Assembly: GCF_001673315.1 (NCBI RefSeq)
Contig: NZ_LZLQ01000015.1
Span: 283,064-347,063 of the forward strand
Length of the DNA stretch: 64,000 bases
Source of the DNA: Mycobacterium asiaticum
GTDB taxonomy: Bacteria > Actinomycetota > Actinomycetes > Mycobacteriales > Mycobacteriaceae
Direction of reading: 5' to 3'
Shown here one piece after another: positions 49,367 through 60,383 of the stretch. Position 1 is the first letter of the stretch. Each line of letters opens with the position of its first letter. The notes below the pieces were generated by a model that worked only from the letters and a program-made list of their open reading frames with translations, had not been told where the DNA came from and searched no databases. The position numbers and the translations under genes were made by a program.

Positions 49367-50020
49367 TCAGGGGATGGTGAGCACCTGGCCCGGGTAGATC
49401 AGGTCGGGGTTCGGAATCCCACTCGCGTCCGCGATCGCGTGGTATCTGCTGCCGTCGCCGTAGAACCGCTCGGCGATCGCCCACAACGTGTCGCCGGACT
49501 CGACGGTGTAAGTCCGCGCGGCGGGCTCGGGCGCGGGTTCGGGCGGGGTTTCCGGAGCTGCTTCTCCGACCGGCTCGGCGACCGCCTGGTCACCGGGCGC
49601 CGGCCCATCCTGAGAGATGCCCTTGTCATCGAGGTCGTCCAGGTTGTTTGGGGCAGGCTCGGCGACCGGTTCGGGTGGCGGCGGCGCGTCGGTCTCGGTC
49701 TTGGTCGACCAGGCCGGCCCGTCCGCTGCGTAGAGCACCAGATTGCGATCGTCCTGCAAGACGAGCCTTACCTGCTTCTTGCCCTTGGTGTCGGTGTGCC
49801 AAATCGGCTTGTCCGCCGTGTAGACAACGAAGTTGCCGTCGCGCTGCACTTCGGCGCGGACCACTTCCTGACCGTTGGTCGACGTGGACCACAGTGGCTT
49901 GCCGCGGGAGGCGAGCACCAGGTTGCCGTCGTCTTGCAGGGTGAGCGTGTAGGCGCCGTTGTTGGAGACCAGCGATTCTCCGCGTACCAGTTTCTGTCCT
50001 TCGTGCAGCGTGTCTGCCAT
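49367..50020 (-). CDS. Bulb-type lectin (GNA) domain protein with C-terminal LysM
   Basis: The product has 217 residues from ATG 50020, with GAGAGGAAC upstream; an in-frame start 18 bases earlier is unneeded. Residues 1-110 are a monocot mannose-binding lectin fold with three QxDxNxVxY sites: QDDGNLVLA (Tyr replaced by Ala), QRDGNFVVY and QDDRNLVLY. An acidic Pro/Ala-rich linker (110-165) leads to a LysM domain (YTVESGDTLWAIAERFYG onward to IYPGQVLTI). It resembles the M. smegmatis mannose-binding lectin MSL. No signal peptide or membrane helix is visible, so export is not explained. A role in cell-wall mannan binding is inferred. Confidence 0.9.
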   Translation of the reverse strand: MADTLHEGQKLVRGESLVSNNGAYTLTLQDDGNLVLASRGKPLWSTSTNGQEVVRAEVQRDGNFVVYTADKPIWHTDTKGKKQVRLVLQDDRNLVLYAADGPAWSTKTETDAPPPPEPVAEPAPNNLDDLDDKGISQDGPAPGDQAVAEPVGEAAPETPPEPAPEPAARTYTVESGDTLWAIAERFYGDGSRYHAIADASGIPNPDLIYPGQVLTIP

Positions 50021-50129
50021 GAGTTCCTCTCGTTGCATTCGTCGACGTTCCTGATACCCCGGAACGCAATCCTGTTAATCCTTCGAACGCCACATCCGCT
50101 GTGCTGAACGAAATTCGTTGCGGCGCCTA

Positions 50130-50720
50130 CTATTTCTTTCCACCGAACAAACCGCCGAGGATATTGCCGAGCCCGCCGCCCTTACCGCCCAGCACACTGC
50201 CGAGGATGCCGCCGAGGGGCTTGTCGTTTCCGCCGCCCAGGATGCTGCCGAGAATGTCACTCAGGCCGCCCGAGCCCTTCTGCTGCGTGCTGGACTCCTG
50301 CCCTGCGCCGGAGTCAAGCTGTTTTCCGATGTAGGCCAACACGATCGGCAGCACCACTGGTAGCAATTGCTTGAAGAGTTCGCTGTTGCCCGTCCCGCCG
50401 CTGGCCAGTGCGGACGCGACTTCGCCGGTGTCCTTGCCGCCGAACAGTGTGGAGACCGTTTGGTGCCCGTCATTTTCGTCCACTTGATCCAGGGTCGGGC
50501 CGCCGCCGCCGGCATCGAGCAGACCGCGGGCGGCGTGACCGCTGGCCGCGGACTCGATCTTGCCGGCGTGTTCGGGATCCTCCGAATGTTGTTGCAGCCC
50601 ACTGAGCAGGACCGGCACCAGCGTATGCACCGCCTTGTCGATCTCTGCCTGATCAGTGCCTAGCCTGGTCGCGAGTTCGGCTGTAGGAATCCGCTGATAA
50701 AGATCGTCAAGGTCGGCCAT
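50130..50720 (-). CDS. DUF937 protein
   Basis: The 196-residue product has the DUF937/YidB-like layout: an N-terminal helical half (LYQRIPTAELATRLGTDQAEI), a central LFGGKDTGEVASALAS, a hydrophobic helix (LLPVVLPIVLAYIGKQL) and a Gly/Leu-rich C-terminus with repeated ILGSILGGG / LGGILGSVLGGK. The function is unknown. It reads in the same direction as the lectin gene 109 bases downstream. Confidence 0.85.
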   Translation of the reverse strand: MADLDDLYQRIPTAELATRLGTDQAEIDKAVHTLVPVLLSGLQQHSEDPEHAGKIESAASGHAARGLLDAGGGGPTLDQVDENDGHQTVSTLFGGKDTGEVASALASGGTGNSELFKQLLPVVLPIVLAYIGKQLDSGAGQESSTQQKGSGGLSDILGSILGGGNDKPLGGILGSVLGGKGGGLGNILGGLFGGKK

Positions 50721-50826
50721 CGCTCTCCGCCTTCGTCGCTGGTTCGTCGGGGCGAGTCATCTACGACAGTAGACTCACCCGATCTGGATCGACACCCTCT
50801 GGCGCTGAACGATTTCAACTCGCATG

Positions 50827-52083
50827 TCAAGCCAACTTCTCGGTCTGCAGTGAGACACCCGCTGCCGGGAACCGGTCCAGCAGAGCGTCACCCATTGCCG
50901 CCGCCGGAGTGAGGACGCCATGCAGGTCGGGGAGCTTATCGCGGTCTTTGGCCAGTGCCAGACCGCACTCACCCAGCAGCACCGACGTCGCCTTATAACC
51001 CGGGTCGCCCCGTTGCTCCATCCGCGCTACGTAGCGCGCGCCCGAGGTGGTCGTGGTGTACGTCTCCACCTTGTAGAAACCGCGTTCCCGCGTCGACTCG
51101 CTGGGACCACTGCCGGGTTTGGGGACGACGCGTTCCACCAGGCCCCGCGGCAGCCGGTGGAAGACGCGGCTGCCGACGGCGAACATCGCGTTGCCGAAGC
51201 CGGTCATGGCGGCCGACGCGACCGGCGCCAGCGGCGACGAACCCACGCTCATGGTTTCGGTGTAGCGGAACTCGCGACCGTAAGCCCAGTCCAGTAAAGC
51301 GTTGCTGCGTCGCACAATTCGGGTGTTATACGGCGCCATCAAGAAGCCTGCCGTCCATATTCCGCTCAGTTCGGGCGCGAGTTGACTCCCACGACGCAGC
51401 GGGAGGTCGGGTTGCTTCCCCAACTCCGGTTCTGCCCCGCGGTCACTGCTCAAGGTGTACGGGTCGGCCATCTGACGGCGTGCGTCGGGGTCGCTGGAGG
51501 CGGTACGCAACACCTCCAGCACCGAGGCGATGGTGCCCCCGGATGCGCCGCCCCGCAATGAGCGGACAACGAAGTTGGTGTCAGCCAGGTCCCCGGCGCC
51601 GTCTTCGCGCGCGGCGCGGTACAGCGCGTAGACACTCAGATCCGAGGGAACCGAGTCGAACCCGCAGGCGTGCACGATCCGGGCACCGGTGTCGGCAGCC
51701 TGCTTGTGGTAGAGGTCAATGCTTTCGCGGACAAACATTGCCTCACCGGTCAGGTCCGCGTAGTCGGTGCCGGCCGCGGCACATGCGGCCACCACCGGCA
51801 GTCCGTAATGGGTGTAGGGGCCGACAGTGGTGATGACGACCCGGGTGCGAGCGGCCATCTCATTGAGCGATTCCGGGGACGAGGCGTCGGCGGTAACTAA
51901 TTGCCAGGACTGCGCGGACGACCCGAGACTCTTGCGGACCGCCTCCAAGCGCTCGGTCGATCTGCCCGCCAGCGCAATGCGTGCGTCTCCCCCTGCCCGG
52001 GCAAGGTAGTCGGCGGTCAGCTTCCCGACGAAGCCGGTCGCTCCGTACACAATGATGTCGAATTCGCGTGGCGTATCGGTCAC
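50827..52083 (-). CDS. Trans-acting enoyl reductase / saccharopine dehydrogenase-like oxidoreductase
   Basis: The 418-residue product corresponds to Rv2449c. The N-terminus is a Rossmann nucleotide-binding motif (VYGATGFVGKLTADYLA, Gly14-Gly20). The family contains Rv2953, which reduces a double bond during phthiocerol and phenolglycolipid synthesis in trans to a polyketide synthase. Whether this copy acts on a lipid is unknown, as no polyketide gene lies within 44 kb. It is separated from rpfE by a strong hairpin. Confidence 0.82.
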   Translation of the reverse strand: MTDTPREFDIIVYGATGFVGKLTADYLARAGGDARIALAGRSTERLEAVRKSLGSSAQSWQLVTADASSPESLNEMAARTRVVITTVGPYTHYGLPVVAACAAAGTDYADLTGEAMFVRESIDLYHKQAADTGARIVHACGFDSVPSDLSVYALYRAAREDGAGDLADTNFVVRSLRGGASGGTIASVLEVLRTASSDPDARRQMADPYTLSSDRGAEPELGKQPDLPLRRGSQLAPELSGIWTAGFLMAPYNTRIVRRSNALLDWAYGREFRYTETMSVGSSPLAPVASAAMTGFGNAMFAVGSRVFHRLPRGLVERVVPKPGSGPSESTRERGFYKVETYTTTTSGARYVARMEQRGDPGYKATSVLLGECGLALAKDRDKLPDLHGVLTPAAAMGDALLDRFPAAGVSLQTEKLA

Positions 52084-52114
52084 CTGCTTGACGCTACTCC
52101 GGGCCGAAACGACG

Positions 52115-52142
52115 AAATGCCGGGCTGGTTAGCCCGGCATTT
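52115..52142 (-). terminator. Strong hairpin terminator after rpfE
   Basis: AAATGCCGGGCT at 52115-52126 pairs perfectly with AGCCCGGCATTT at 52131-52142 around a GGTT loop, a 12-bp stem that can extend through CGAC/GTCG with one bulged base. It lies 22 bases after the rpfE stop codon. There is no clear T-run, as is common for mycobacterial hairpin terminators. Confidence 0.75.
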
Positions 52143-52164
52143 GTCGCTATTCGTTAATCGGTGG

Positions 52165-53445
<1,281 letters not shown>

Positions 53446-54051
53446 TCAGCGCCCAGTGCGCGCAGGTGTTCTCAGGTCAGCCTCGGTATTAACGTTGGTC
53501 AAGGCCGCCGTCTCCGGCATCACGATCTGCTGCGAATCCGACGCGTCGATCAAGGCACTCATGCGGCGCGCTCCCCGGGCAACCAGCGCATCGATCCGAT
53601 CGGCTAGATCCGTGCGGTACACCGCAGCCAGATAATGGCTGCGACCATCCCACGGCATCACCACTTCGGCTTTGGTCTCGACAGCCAGACGCACTAATTC
53701 GTCGATCAAATCGGTTGTGAGCGAAGGCATATCGACCGCTGAGACGAACGCAAGCTGCGCCCCCGCCGCCGCGGCGGCACGCAGGCCCCGCCCCGTGGCC
53801 GGCAGCGGTCCCAGACCACGCATCTCGTCACGCAGGACGGGAACCGGCAGTGCGGGCAACGGCTGCCCCGGAGCCGCCATCACATACACCGGCTCACACC
53901 GCTGCGTCAGGACATTGACTACATGCTCGACCAGCGTGGTGCTTCCATCCGGCAATGGCAGTGTTGCCTTGTCCCGGCCCATCCGCCGCGACTCACCCCC
54001 GGCAAGTACCACGCCGGCCAGTGCGCCGGGCTGGGAAACGTCGTCAGACAC
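53446..54051 (-). CDS. mobA: Molybdenum cofactor guanylyltransferase
   Basis: The product has 201 residues from GTG 54051, chosen because GAGGTGG lies 7 bases upstream; GTG 54063 is an alternative. The nucleotide-binding signature is [19 protein letters not shown], and the metal/nucleotide Asp is in SAVDMPSL. MobA transfers GMP to molybdopterin. It follows korB closely. Confidence 0.88.
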   Translation of the reverse strand: MSDDVSQPGALAGVVLAGGESRRMGRDKATLPLPDGSTTLVEHVVNVLTQRCEPVYVMAAPGQPLPALPVPVLRDEMRGLGPLPATGRGLRAAAAAGAQLAFVSAVDMPSLTTDLIDELVRLAVETKAEVVMPWDGRSHYLAAVYRTDLADRIDALVARGARRMSALIDASDSQQIVMPETAALTNVNTEADLRTPARTGR

Positions 54052-54064
54052 CTGTGCTGCCACC

Positions 54065-55153
54065 TCAGTCCACGGTCCAAGTGTCGCGGCCACGCAGCAG
54101 GGACTGCAACGCGGCATCGTCAGAAGCTGTTGAACTCCGGGCCGCTACCACCTGGGAGCGGGCCGCGTCGTCGTAAGTGGGCCGACTGATATCCCGGAAG
54201 ATACCCATCACCATGTGGTCCAGGTTCTGGTCCGACAGGCGCGATAGGGCGAAGGCGTACGCAGAATCATCGGAATGCGCGTCGTGCACCACGATTTCGT
54301 CCACGGACACATCAGCGGTCTTGGCCACATCGAGGCTGAAGCCCGACCTCACCACACAGAACTCGCCATTGGCACCGAAGACGATCGGCTCGCCGTGGCG
54401 GACTCTGATCACCCGCTCCTCGGCGCCTTCCTTGCGCAGCACGTCGAACGAGCCGTCATTGAAAATCGGGCAGTCCTGCATGATTTCGACCAGGGCAGCC
54501 CCACGGTGCTGCGCGGCAGCCCGTAGTACTTCGGACAATCCGGCACGGTCAGAGTCCAAGGCCCGACCTACGAACGTCGCCTCGGCGCCCAACGCCAGGG
54601 ACACGGGGTTGAACGGGTGGTCCAGCGAGCCCATGGGTGTCGACTTCGTGATCTTGCCGACCTCTGACGTCGGCGAATACTGCCCTTTGGTCAGGCCGTA
54701 GATCCGGTTGTTGAACAACAGCACCGTGATGTTGATGTTGCGGCGCAGGGCGTGGATGAGGTGGTTACCCCCGATGGACAGCGCGTCACCGTCGCCTGTC
54801 ACCACCCAGACCGAGAGGTCCTCCCGCGCCAACGCCAGACCGGTGGCGATGGCCGGCGCCCGCCCGTGGATCGAATGAAACCCGTAGGTCTCCAAGTAGT
54901 ACGGAAACCTGCTGGAGCAGCCGATGCCGCTGATGAACACGATGTTCTCGCGACGCAGCCCGAGTTCCGGCAAGAAGTTGCGGATCGTGTTGAGGATGAC
55001 GTAGTCACCGCAGCCGGGGCACCAACGCACCTCCTGGTCGCTGGTGAAGTCCTTGCCCTTCTGGGGCCGGTCCTCCGGAGAAAGAGTGGGCACCCCGTCG
55101 TTCTTGGTCAACTTCGGGGTGACACCCAGGTCCGTGCCGATCAGGTCAGTCAT
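54065..55153 (-). CDS. korB: 2-oxoglutarate:ferredoxin oxidoreductase subunit beta
   Basis: The 362-residue product corresponds to Rv2454c. The thiamine-diphosphate site is visible ([13 protein letters not shown] with a downstream [11 protein letters not shown]) and the N-terminal metal-ligand Cys is in [11 protein letters not shown]. With KorA it oxidises 2-oxoglutarate to succinyl-CoA, reducing ferredoxin, an alternative to the classical dehydrogenase. It starts 5 bases after the korA stop. Confidence 0.93.
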   Translation of the reverse strand: MTDLIGTDLGVTPKLTKNDGVPTLSPEDRPQKGKDFTSDQEVRWCPGCGDYVILNTIRNFLPELGLRRENIVFISGIGCSSRFPYYLETYGFHSIHGRAPAIATGLALAREDLSVWVVTGDGDALSIGGNHLIHALRRNINITVLLFNNRIYGLTKGQYSPTSEVGKITKSTPMGSLDHPFNPVSLALGAEATFVGRALDSDRAGLSEVLRAAAQHRGAALVEIMQDCPIFNDGSFDVLRKEGAEERVIRVRHGEPIVFGANGEFCVVRSGFSLDVAKTADVSVDEIVVHDAHSDDSAYAFALSRLSDQNLDHMVMGIFRDISRPTYDDAARSQVVAARSSTASDDAALQSLLRGRDTWTVD

Positions 55154-55158
55154 CTGCG

Positions 55159-57099
55159 TCAGCTCCCCGCTCCAACCGTGGCCGCCGACAACCGGGCGAC
55201 CATCGTTTTGTCTTGCTCAATGTCAGCCAATGTCCCGCCCAGCGCGGCGCGAATAACGCGACCCACTTCGTCGGCCAGGAATGCCAGGCCGTGCACCTTG
55301 CTGACTGACTGCACATTCACCAAATACTTGGCGCGCAACAACATCGCCAGCTGACCGAGGTTCATCTCCGGGCACACGACTTGCGGGTAGCGGCGCAGCA
55401 CGTCACCCAGGTTTGCCGGGAAGGGGTTGAGGTGACGCAAGTGGGCATGGGCGACCTTGATGCCTTTGCGCCGCGCCCGTCGGCAAGCCTCGCCGATGGG
55501 CCCGTAGGAGCTGCCCCACCCGATCAGCAGCAACTCGGCGTCACCGGTCGGGTCGTCCACCTCGAGATTGGGAACGCTGATGCCGTCGATCTTGGCCTGT
55601 CGAATCCGGACCATCAGGTCGTGGTTGACCGGCTCGTAGGAAATGTCGCCGGACCCGTTGGCCGCTTCCAGACCGCCGATCCGATGTTCCAGGCCGGGAG
55701 TGCCGGGAACGGCGAACTGCCGAGCGAGGGTCTCCGGGTTGCGGGCGTACGGCTGGAAGGGCTCGTCCGGATTCGCGAAAACATGCTTGATCGGCTGCAG
55801 CGAACTGAAATCCGGGACACGCCACGGTTCGGACCCGTTCGCGATGGCACCGTCAGACAGCACGATCACCGGGGTGTGATAGGACACCGCGATCCGGACC
55901 GCCTCGATAGCCGTTTCGAAACAATCGGAGGGCGACCGCGGCGCCACCACAGCGACGGGCGACTCGCCGTTACGGCCGAACAGGGCCTGCAGCAGGTCCG
56001 CCTGTTCGGTTTTGGTGGGCAGACCGGTGGACGGACCGCCGCGCTGGACGTCGATGACGATCAGCGGCAACTCGGTCATCACACCCAGGCCAAGTGCTTC
56101 CGATTTGAGCGAGATGCCGGGCCCCGACGTGCTGGTGACGCCCAGTGCGCCACCGTAGGAGGCGCCGATGGCCGCACAAATACCGCTGATCTCGTCTTCG
56201 GCCTGGAACGTGATGACATTGAAGTTCTTGTGCTTGGACAACTCATGCAGGATGTCCGACGCCGGCGTGATCGGGTAACTGCCCAGCACCACCTGCTTGT
56301 CGGCAAGTTGACCGGCCGCGACGATCCCGTACGCCAAAGCGGTGTTGCCTGAGATCTGCCGGTATTCCCCGGGCGGCAACGACGCCTTGGACACCTCGTA
56401 GGTGGTGCCGAACGCTTCGGTGGTTTCGCCGTAGTTCCAGCCGGCCTTGAGCGCCAGCACGTTAGCCTCGGCGACGTCGGGCTTGCGGATGAACTTTTCC
56501 CGGATGAAGTTCTCGCTGGTCTGGATCGGCCGTCCGTACATCCACGACAACAGCCCCAGGGCGAACATGTTTTTTGCGCGCTGACCGTCTTTTTTGGTGG
56601 CACCGATCGCTTCGACCGCACCGAGGGTCAGGGTGGTCATCGGGACCGCGTGCACGACATACTCTTCGAGCTGGTCGGTTTCCAACGGATTCGTGACGTA
56701 CCCGACCTTGGTCAGGTTGCGCTTGGTGAACTCGTCGGAGTTGGCGATCACCATTCCGCCGCGCGGCAAATCACCGATATTCGCTTTCAGCGCTGCGGGA
56801 TTCATCGCGACGAGCACATCGGGGCGGTCCCCGGCGGTGAGGATGTCGTAGTCGGCGATCTGGATCTGGAAAGAGGAGACGCCGGGCAGAGTCCCTGCGG
56901 GAGCGCGGATTTCGGCGGGGTAATTGGGTTGAGTGGCCAGATCGTTCCCGAAAAGCGCCGCGTCAGAGGTGAATCGATCGCCGGTCAACTGCATGCCGTC
57001 GCCAGAGTCGCCGGCGAACCGGATAACGACATTCTCCAGGCGCTGCCGACCGGATCCGTTATGAGACTCTGCGCCGGCGCCATTGCCGTTCAGATCCAC
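55159..57099 (-). CDS. korA: 2-oxoglutarate:ferredoxin oxidoreductase subunit alpha
   Basis: The product has 646 residues from GTG 57099 with GGCGGAGAC upstream; an in-frame GTG at 57132 is possible but poorly placed. It fuses the gamma-type domain (RFAGDSGDGMQLTGDRF) with the alpha domain (GSYPITPASDILHEL, QAEDEISGICAAIGASYGG). It corresponds to Rv2455c and forms the CoA-dependent 2-oxoglutarate oxidoreductase with KorB. Confidence 0.93.
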   Translation of the reverse strand: MDLNGNGAGAESHNGSGRQRLENVVIRFAGDSGDGMQLTGDRFTSDAALFGNDLATQPNYPAEIRAPAGTLPGVSSFQIQIADYDILTAGDRPDVLVAMNPAALKANIGDLPRGGMVIANSDEFTKRNLTKVGYVTNPLETDQLEEYVVHAVPMTTLTLGAVEAIGATKKDGQRAKNMFALGLLSWMYGRPIQTSENFIREKFIRKPDVAEANVLALKAGWNYGETTEAFGTTYEVSKASLPPGEYRQISGNTALAYGIVAAGQLADKQVVLGSYPITPASDILHELSKHKNFNVITFQAEDEISGICAAIGASYGGALGVTSTSGPGISLKSEALGLGVMTELPLIVIDVQRGGPSTGLPTKTEQADLLQALFGRNGESPVAVVAPRSPSDCFETAIEAVRIAVSYHTPVIVLSDGAIANGSEPWRVPDFSSLQPIKHVFANPDEPFQPYARNPETLARQFAVPGTPGLEHRIGGLEAANGSGDISYEPVNHDLMVRIRQAKIDGISVPNLEVDDPTGDAELLLIGWGSSYGPIGEACRRARRKGIKVAHAHLRHLNPFPANLGDVLRRYPQVVCPEMNLGQLAMLLRAKYLVNVQSVSKVHGLAFLADEVGRVIRAALGGTLADIEQDKTMVARLSAATVGAGS

Positions 57100-57391
57100 G
57101 TCTCCGCCTTCCACTGGTGTCCGGACAGGCACTCCGTCGAGTTTCAGATTACGCGCGTCGACGTGCCGGGCCCGCTCTGACGTTTTATGTCACTGGCGGT
57201 ACCAATTATGACACTTTTCTTAGGGTGTATAGCCGCGTCCAATGCCGTGTTACCAGTGAGTACGCAGGTAAAAGCCACCTAAAAGCCGAAGTCAGCGCGT
57301 GGCCGCCGACGGCGAAACACCCAACTGTGGTGTTCGTCACTACGACGCGGCGATCCCGCCGGTCTTGGACTCGGCGAAAGGCGGCGAAAGG
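57100..57391 (-). promoter_or_regulatory. Intergenic region upstream of korA
   Basis: The segment 57185-57290 is AT-richer than the surroundings and contains two -10-like boxes on the minus strand, CATAAT (57205-57210) and TATACA (57226-57231), the latter with GTAACA 16 bases upstream. It is the likely korAB-mobA promoter. I see no terminator for clpX, although one is expected. Confidence 0.4.
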
Positions 57392-58672
57392 TCAGGCGCT
57401 CTTGTCGCGGCGCTCGGAGCGCGACGGCTTGCGCGGCACGATCGTGGGCAGAACGTTGTCCTGGACGGTCTCCTTGGTGACAACCACCTTGGCGACATCG
57501 TCGCGGCTCGGGATGTCGTACATCACCGGCAGCAGGACTTCCTCCATGATCGCGCGCAGACCACGGGCGCCGGTGCCGCGGTGGATTGCCTGGTCGGCGA
57601 TCGCGTCGAGCGCCTCCTCGGTGAACTCGAGCTCAACACCGTCCATCTCGAACAACCGGGTGTACTGCTTCACCAGTGCGTTCTTGGGCTCGGACAGGAT
57701 CTTGACCAACGAGTCCTTGTCCAGGTTGGTGACCGACGCGACCACCGGCAAACGGCCGATGAACTCAGGAATCAAGCCGAACTTGATCAAGTCCTCGGGC
57801 ATCACTTCGGCGAAGTGGTCGGTGGTGTCGATCTCGGCCTTGGAACGCACCTCGGCGCCGAAGCCCAGACCCCGCTTCCCGACACGTTCGTAGATGATCT
57901 TCTCCAGACCCGCGAACGCACCCGCCACGATGAACAGCACATTGGTGGTGTCGATCTGGATGAACTCCTGGTGCGGGTGCTTGCGGCCGCCCTGGGGAGG
58001 AACCGACGCCTGAGTGCCTTCCAGGATTTTCAGCAGAGCCTGCTGGACACCTTCGCCGGAGACATCCCGGGTGATGGACGGGTTCTCGCTCTTGCGAGCG
58101 ATCTTGTCCACCTCGTCGATGTAGATGATGCCGGTCTCAGCGCGCTTGACGTCGTAATCCGCGGCCTGGATGAGCTTGAGCAGGATGTTCTCGACGTCTT
58201 CACCGACGTAACCGGCCTCGGTCAGAGCGGTGGCATCCGCGATGGCGAACGGCACGTTGAGCATCTTGGCCAGCGTCTGGGCCAGGTAGGTCTTGCCACA
58301 GCCGGTCGGGCCGAGCATGAGGATGTTGGACTTGGTCAGCTCAACCGGCTCGTAACGGGAGTCCCGACCCTTTTCGCCGGCCTGGATGCGCTTGTAGTGG
58401 TTGTAGACCGCAACCGCCAGCGTGCGCTTGGCGGTGTCCTGCCCGATCACGTAGCCCTCAAGGAAGTCACGGATCTCGATGGGCTTGGGCAGTTCGTCGA
58501 GCTTCACATCGTCAGCGTCGGCGAGTTCCTCTTCGATGATCTCGTTGCAGAGGTCGATGCACTCGTCACAGATGTATACGCCGGGACCAGCGATCAGTTT
58601 CTTGACTTGCTTCTGGCTCTTGCCGCAGAACGAGCACTTCAGCAGGTCACCGCCGTCTCCGATGCGTGCCAT
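57392..58672 (-). CDS. clpX: ATP-dependent Clp protease ATP-binding subunit ClpX
   Basis: The 426-residue product has the N-terminal zinc-binding domain with Cys13, Cys16, Cys35 and Cys38, then the AAA+ module (Walker A GPTGCGKT, Walker [12 protein letters not shown]). The ClpP-docking loop reads RGLGFGAEV, an LGF-type variant of the IGF motif. ClpX unfolds substrates for the ClpP1P2 proteolytic chamber encoded just upstream. Confidence 0.97.
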   Translation of the reverse strand: MARIGDGGDLLKCSFCGKSQKQVKKLIAGPGVYICDECIDLCNEIIEEELADADDVKLDELPKPIEIRDFLEGYVIGQDTAKRTLAVAVYNHYKRIQAGEKGRDSRYEPVELTKSNILMLGPTGCGKTYLAQTLAKMLNVPFAIADATALTEAGYVGEDVENILLKLIQAADYDVKRAETGIIYIDEVDKIARKSENPSITRDVSGEGVQQALLKILEGTQASVPPQGGRKHPHQEFIQIDTTNVLFIVAGAFAGLEKIIYERVGKRGLGFGAEVRSKAEIDTTDHFAEVMPEDLIKFGLIPEFIGRLPVVASVTNLDKDSLVKILSEPKNALVKQYTRLFEMDGVELEFTEEALDAIADQAIHRGTGARGLRAIMEEVLLPVMYDIPSRDDVAKVVVTKETVQDNVLPTIVPRKPSRSERRDKSA

Positions 58673-58974
58673 GATGCCTCAGGGCCTACTTCCTGTGTCG
58701 CCGATTGGTGTTGCTTGCCGCTGGTATCCCACGACGCTACCCGTTAGTTCCGGCCTGCCGCGACCGTTAACGTCGAATAGCTCGCTTGGTATTCACTCCG
58801 ATATTTGCGCTAGTCGTGCATGAAACATATAGCCCAAGGGCGTCCGGCACTCGTCGAGACGCGCATTCCGTGTCTCTGGCGTGTCGCGGTTGTGACGCCA
58901 CCGACGCGGTGGCTCCGCCGCATGGCGAACCCTCAGGCACAACCCTACCGCGACCCCCATGCGCAAGTAGGCGC
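58673..58974 (-). other. Intergenic region upstream of clpX
   Basis: These 302 bases separate clpP2 from clpX. In M. tuberculosis mmuM and jefA lie here, and neither is present. I see only short ORFs with no protein-like character. The clpX promoter must lie in this stretch, but no box stands out. Confidence 0.4.
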
Positions 58975-59010
58975 AAAAAGCACCCGGTTTAGGAATTCCA
59001 CGGGTGCTTT
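58975..59010 (-). terminator. Terminator of clpP1-clpP2
   Basis: AAAGCACCCG (minus strand from 59010) pairs with CGGGTGCTTT (ending at 58977), a perfect 10-bp stem with a 14-base loop, followed by TT and then G, giving a run of five T. It starts 28 bases after the clpP2 stop. It isolates clpP1P2 from clpX. Confidence 0.85.
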
Positions 59011-59037
59011 CGGCGTGCTCGTCGAGGTTAGTCGAGG

Positions 59038-59682
59038 TTAGGAGTTTTGCGCGGAGAGCTTGCGGTACTCGAGAACGGTGTCGATGATCCCGTAGTCCTT
59101 GGCATCTTCGGCGGTCAGGATCTTGTCGCGGTCGGTGTCCTTGCGGATGACCTCGGCGTCCTTCCCGGTGTGCCGGGCCAGGGTGGTTTCCATCAAGGTG
59201 CGCATCCGCTCGATCTCGGCGGCCTGGATTTCCAGGTCGGAGAACTGCCCCTGAATGACGCCGGACAGCGACGGCTGGTGGATCAGCACCCGCGCGTTGG
59301 GCAGCGCCATCCGCTTCCCCGGCGTCCCGGCCGCCAACAGCACCGCAGCGGCAGACGCGGCCTGACCGAGGCACACCGTCTGAATGTCCGCGCGCACGTA
59401 CTGCATGGTGTCGTAGATCGCCATCAGAGAGGTGAAGCCACCGCCCGGTGAGTTGATGTACATGGTGATGTCGCGGTCCGGGTCCAGCGACTCAAGCACC
59501 AGCAGCTGAGCCATGATGTCGTTCGCCGAGGCGTCGTCGACCTGCACGCCGAGGAAGATGATGCGCTCCTCGAACAGCTTGTTGTACGGGTTGGATTCCT
59601 TGACGCCGAAGCTGGAGTGCTCGATGAACGACGGCAGGATGTAGCGCGCCTGGGGTTGGGTCTGAGGGTTCACAGGATTCAC
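59038..59682 (-). CDS. clpP2: ATP-dependent Clp protease proteolytic subunit ClpP2
   Basis: The 214-residue product has catalytic Ser110 in GQAASAAA and His135 in LIHQPS, with the Asp in [10 protein letters not shown]. It forms a mixed two-ring complex with ClpP1. Its start overlaps the clpP1 stop by 4 bases, so equal synthesis of the two rings is favoured. Confidence 0.97.
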   Translation of the reverse strand: MNPVNPQTQPQARYILPSFIEHSSFGVKESNPYNKLFEERIIFLGVQVDDASANDIMAQLLVLESLDPDRDITMYINSPGGGFTSLMAIYDTMQYVRADIQTVCLGQAASAAAVLLAAGTPGKRMALPNARVLIHQPSLSGVIQGQFSDLEIQAAEIERMRTLMETTLARHTGKDAEVIRKDTDRDKILTAEDAKDYGIIDTVLEYRKLSAQNS

Positions 59683-60269
59683 TGAGGCTCTCCGTTGGTG
59701 ATGTGGGCGGCGCGGGTGATGATGTGGTCGACGAAGCCGTATTCCAGTGCTTCTTGTGCGGTGAACCAGCGGTCGCGGTCCGAATCGGCCTCGATCCGCT
59801 CGATCGGCTGTCCGGTGAATTCGGCGTTGAGCCGGAACATTTCTTTCTTGATGACGGCGAACTGCTCGGCCTGGATGGCGATGTCGGCGGCGCTACCGGT
59901 CACCCCGCCCAGCGGCTGGTGCATCAGGATCCGGGCGTGGGGCAGTGCGTAGCGCTTGCCCTTGGTGCCCGCCGCCAGCAGGAACTCACCCATTGATGCG
60001 GCCATGCCCATCGCGTACGTGGCGATGTCACAGGGCGCCAACACCATGGTGTCGTAGATGGCCATGCCGGCGCTGATCGATCCGCCCGGGGAGTTGATGT
60101 AGAGGTTGATGTCCTTGTCCGCGTCCTCGGCGGCAAGCAGCAGAATCTGCGCGCACAGCCGGTTGGCGACTTCGTCGTTCACCTCCGAACCCAGGAAGAT
60201 GATGCGCTCGGACAGCAAGCGCTCATAGACGGAGTCGGTGAGGTTGAGACCCAACGAGTTCGCACGCAT
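59679..60269 (-). CDS. clpP1: ATP-dependent Clp protease proteolytic subunit ClpP1
   Basis: The product has 196 residues from ATG 60269, favoured by AAGGG 8 bases upstream; GTG 60278 matches the M. tuberculosis annotation more closely but sits directly on that ribosome site, and GTG 60329 would add an unrelated leader. Ser92 is in MAASMGEF and His117 in LMHQPL. It is the partner of ClpP2. Confidence 0.94.
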   Translation of the reverse strand: MRANSLGLNLTDSVYERLLSERIIFLGSEVNDEVANRLCAQILLLAAEDADKDINLYINSPGGSISAGMAIYDTMVLAPCDIATYAMGMAASMGEFLLAAGTKGKRYALPHARILMHQPLGGVTGSAADIAIQAEQFAVIKKEMFRLNAEFTGQPIERIEADSDRDRWFTAQEALEYGFVDHIITRAAHITNGEPQ

Positions 60270-60372
60270 GTCAGTCACCCTTGCCACAGTGGGGACACCT
60301 ACTTTCTGAATTGCTTGTTGCACCGACACTAACCAACCAGACCCGCCGTTTGATCACCCGAGACGGCACGTT

Positions 60373-60383
60373 CGCTCAGAGCG
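60373..60383. promoter_or_regulatory. Probable ClgR binding site upstream of clpP1
   Basis: CGCTCAGAGCG is a perfect 4-bp inverted repeat that fits the core CGCYNANRGCG of the actinobacterial ClgR operator as I remember it, with T on both flanks. It lies directly after the tig stop codon and about 104 bases before the clpP1 start. ClgR is known to activate clpP1P2 in actinobacteria. Confidence 0.6.

Noticed and set aside
57299..58747. A 482-residue plus-strand ORF opposite clpX.
   Set aside because: It is a shadow of clpX with no recognisable family sequence.
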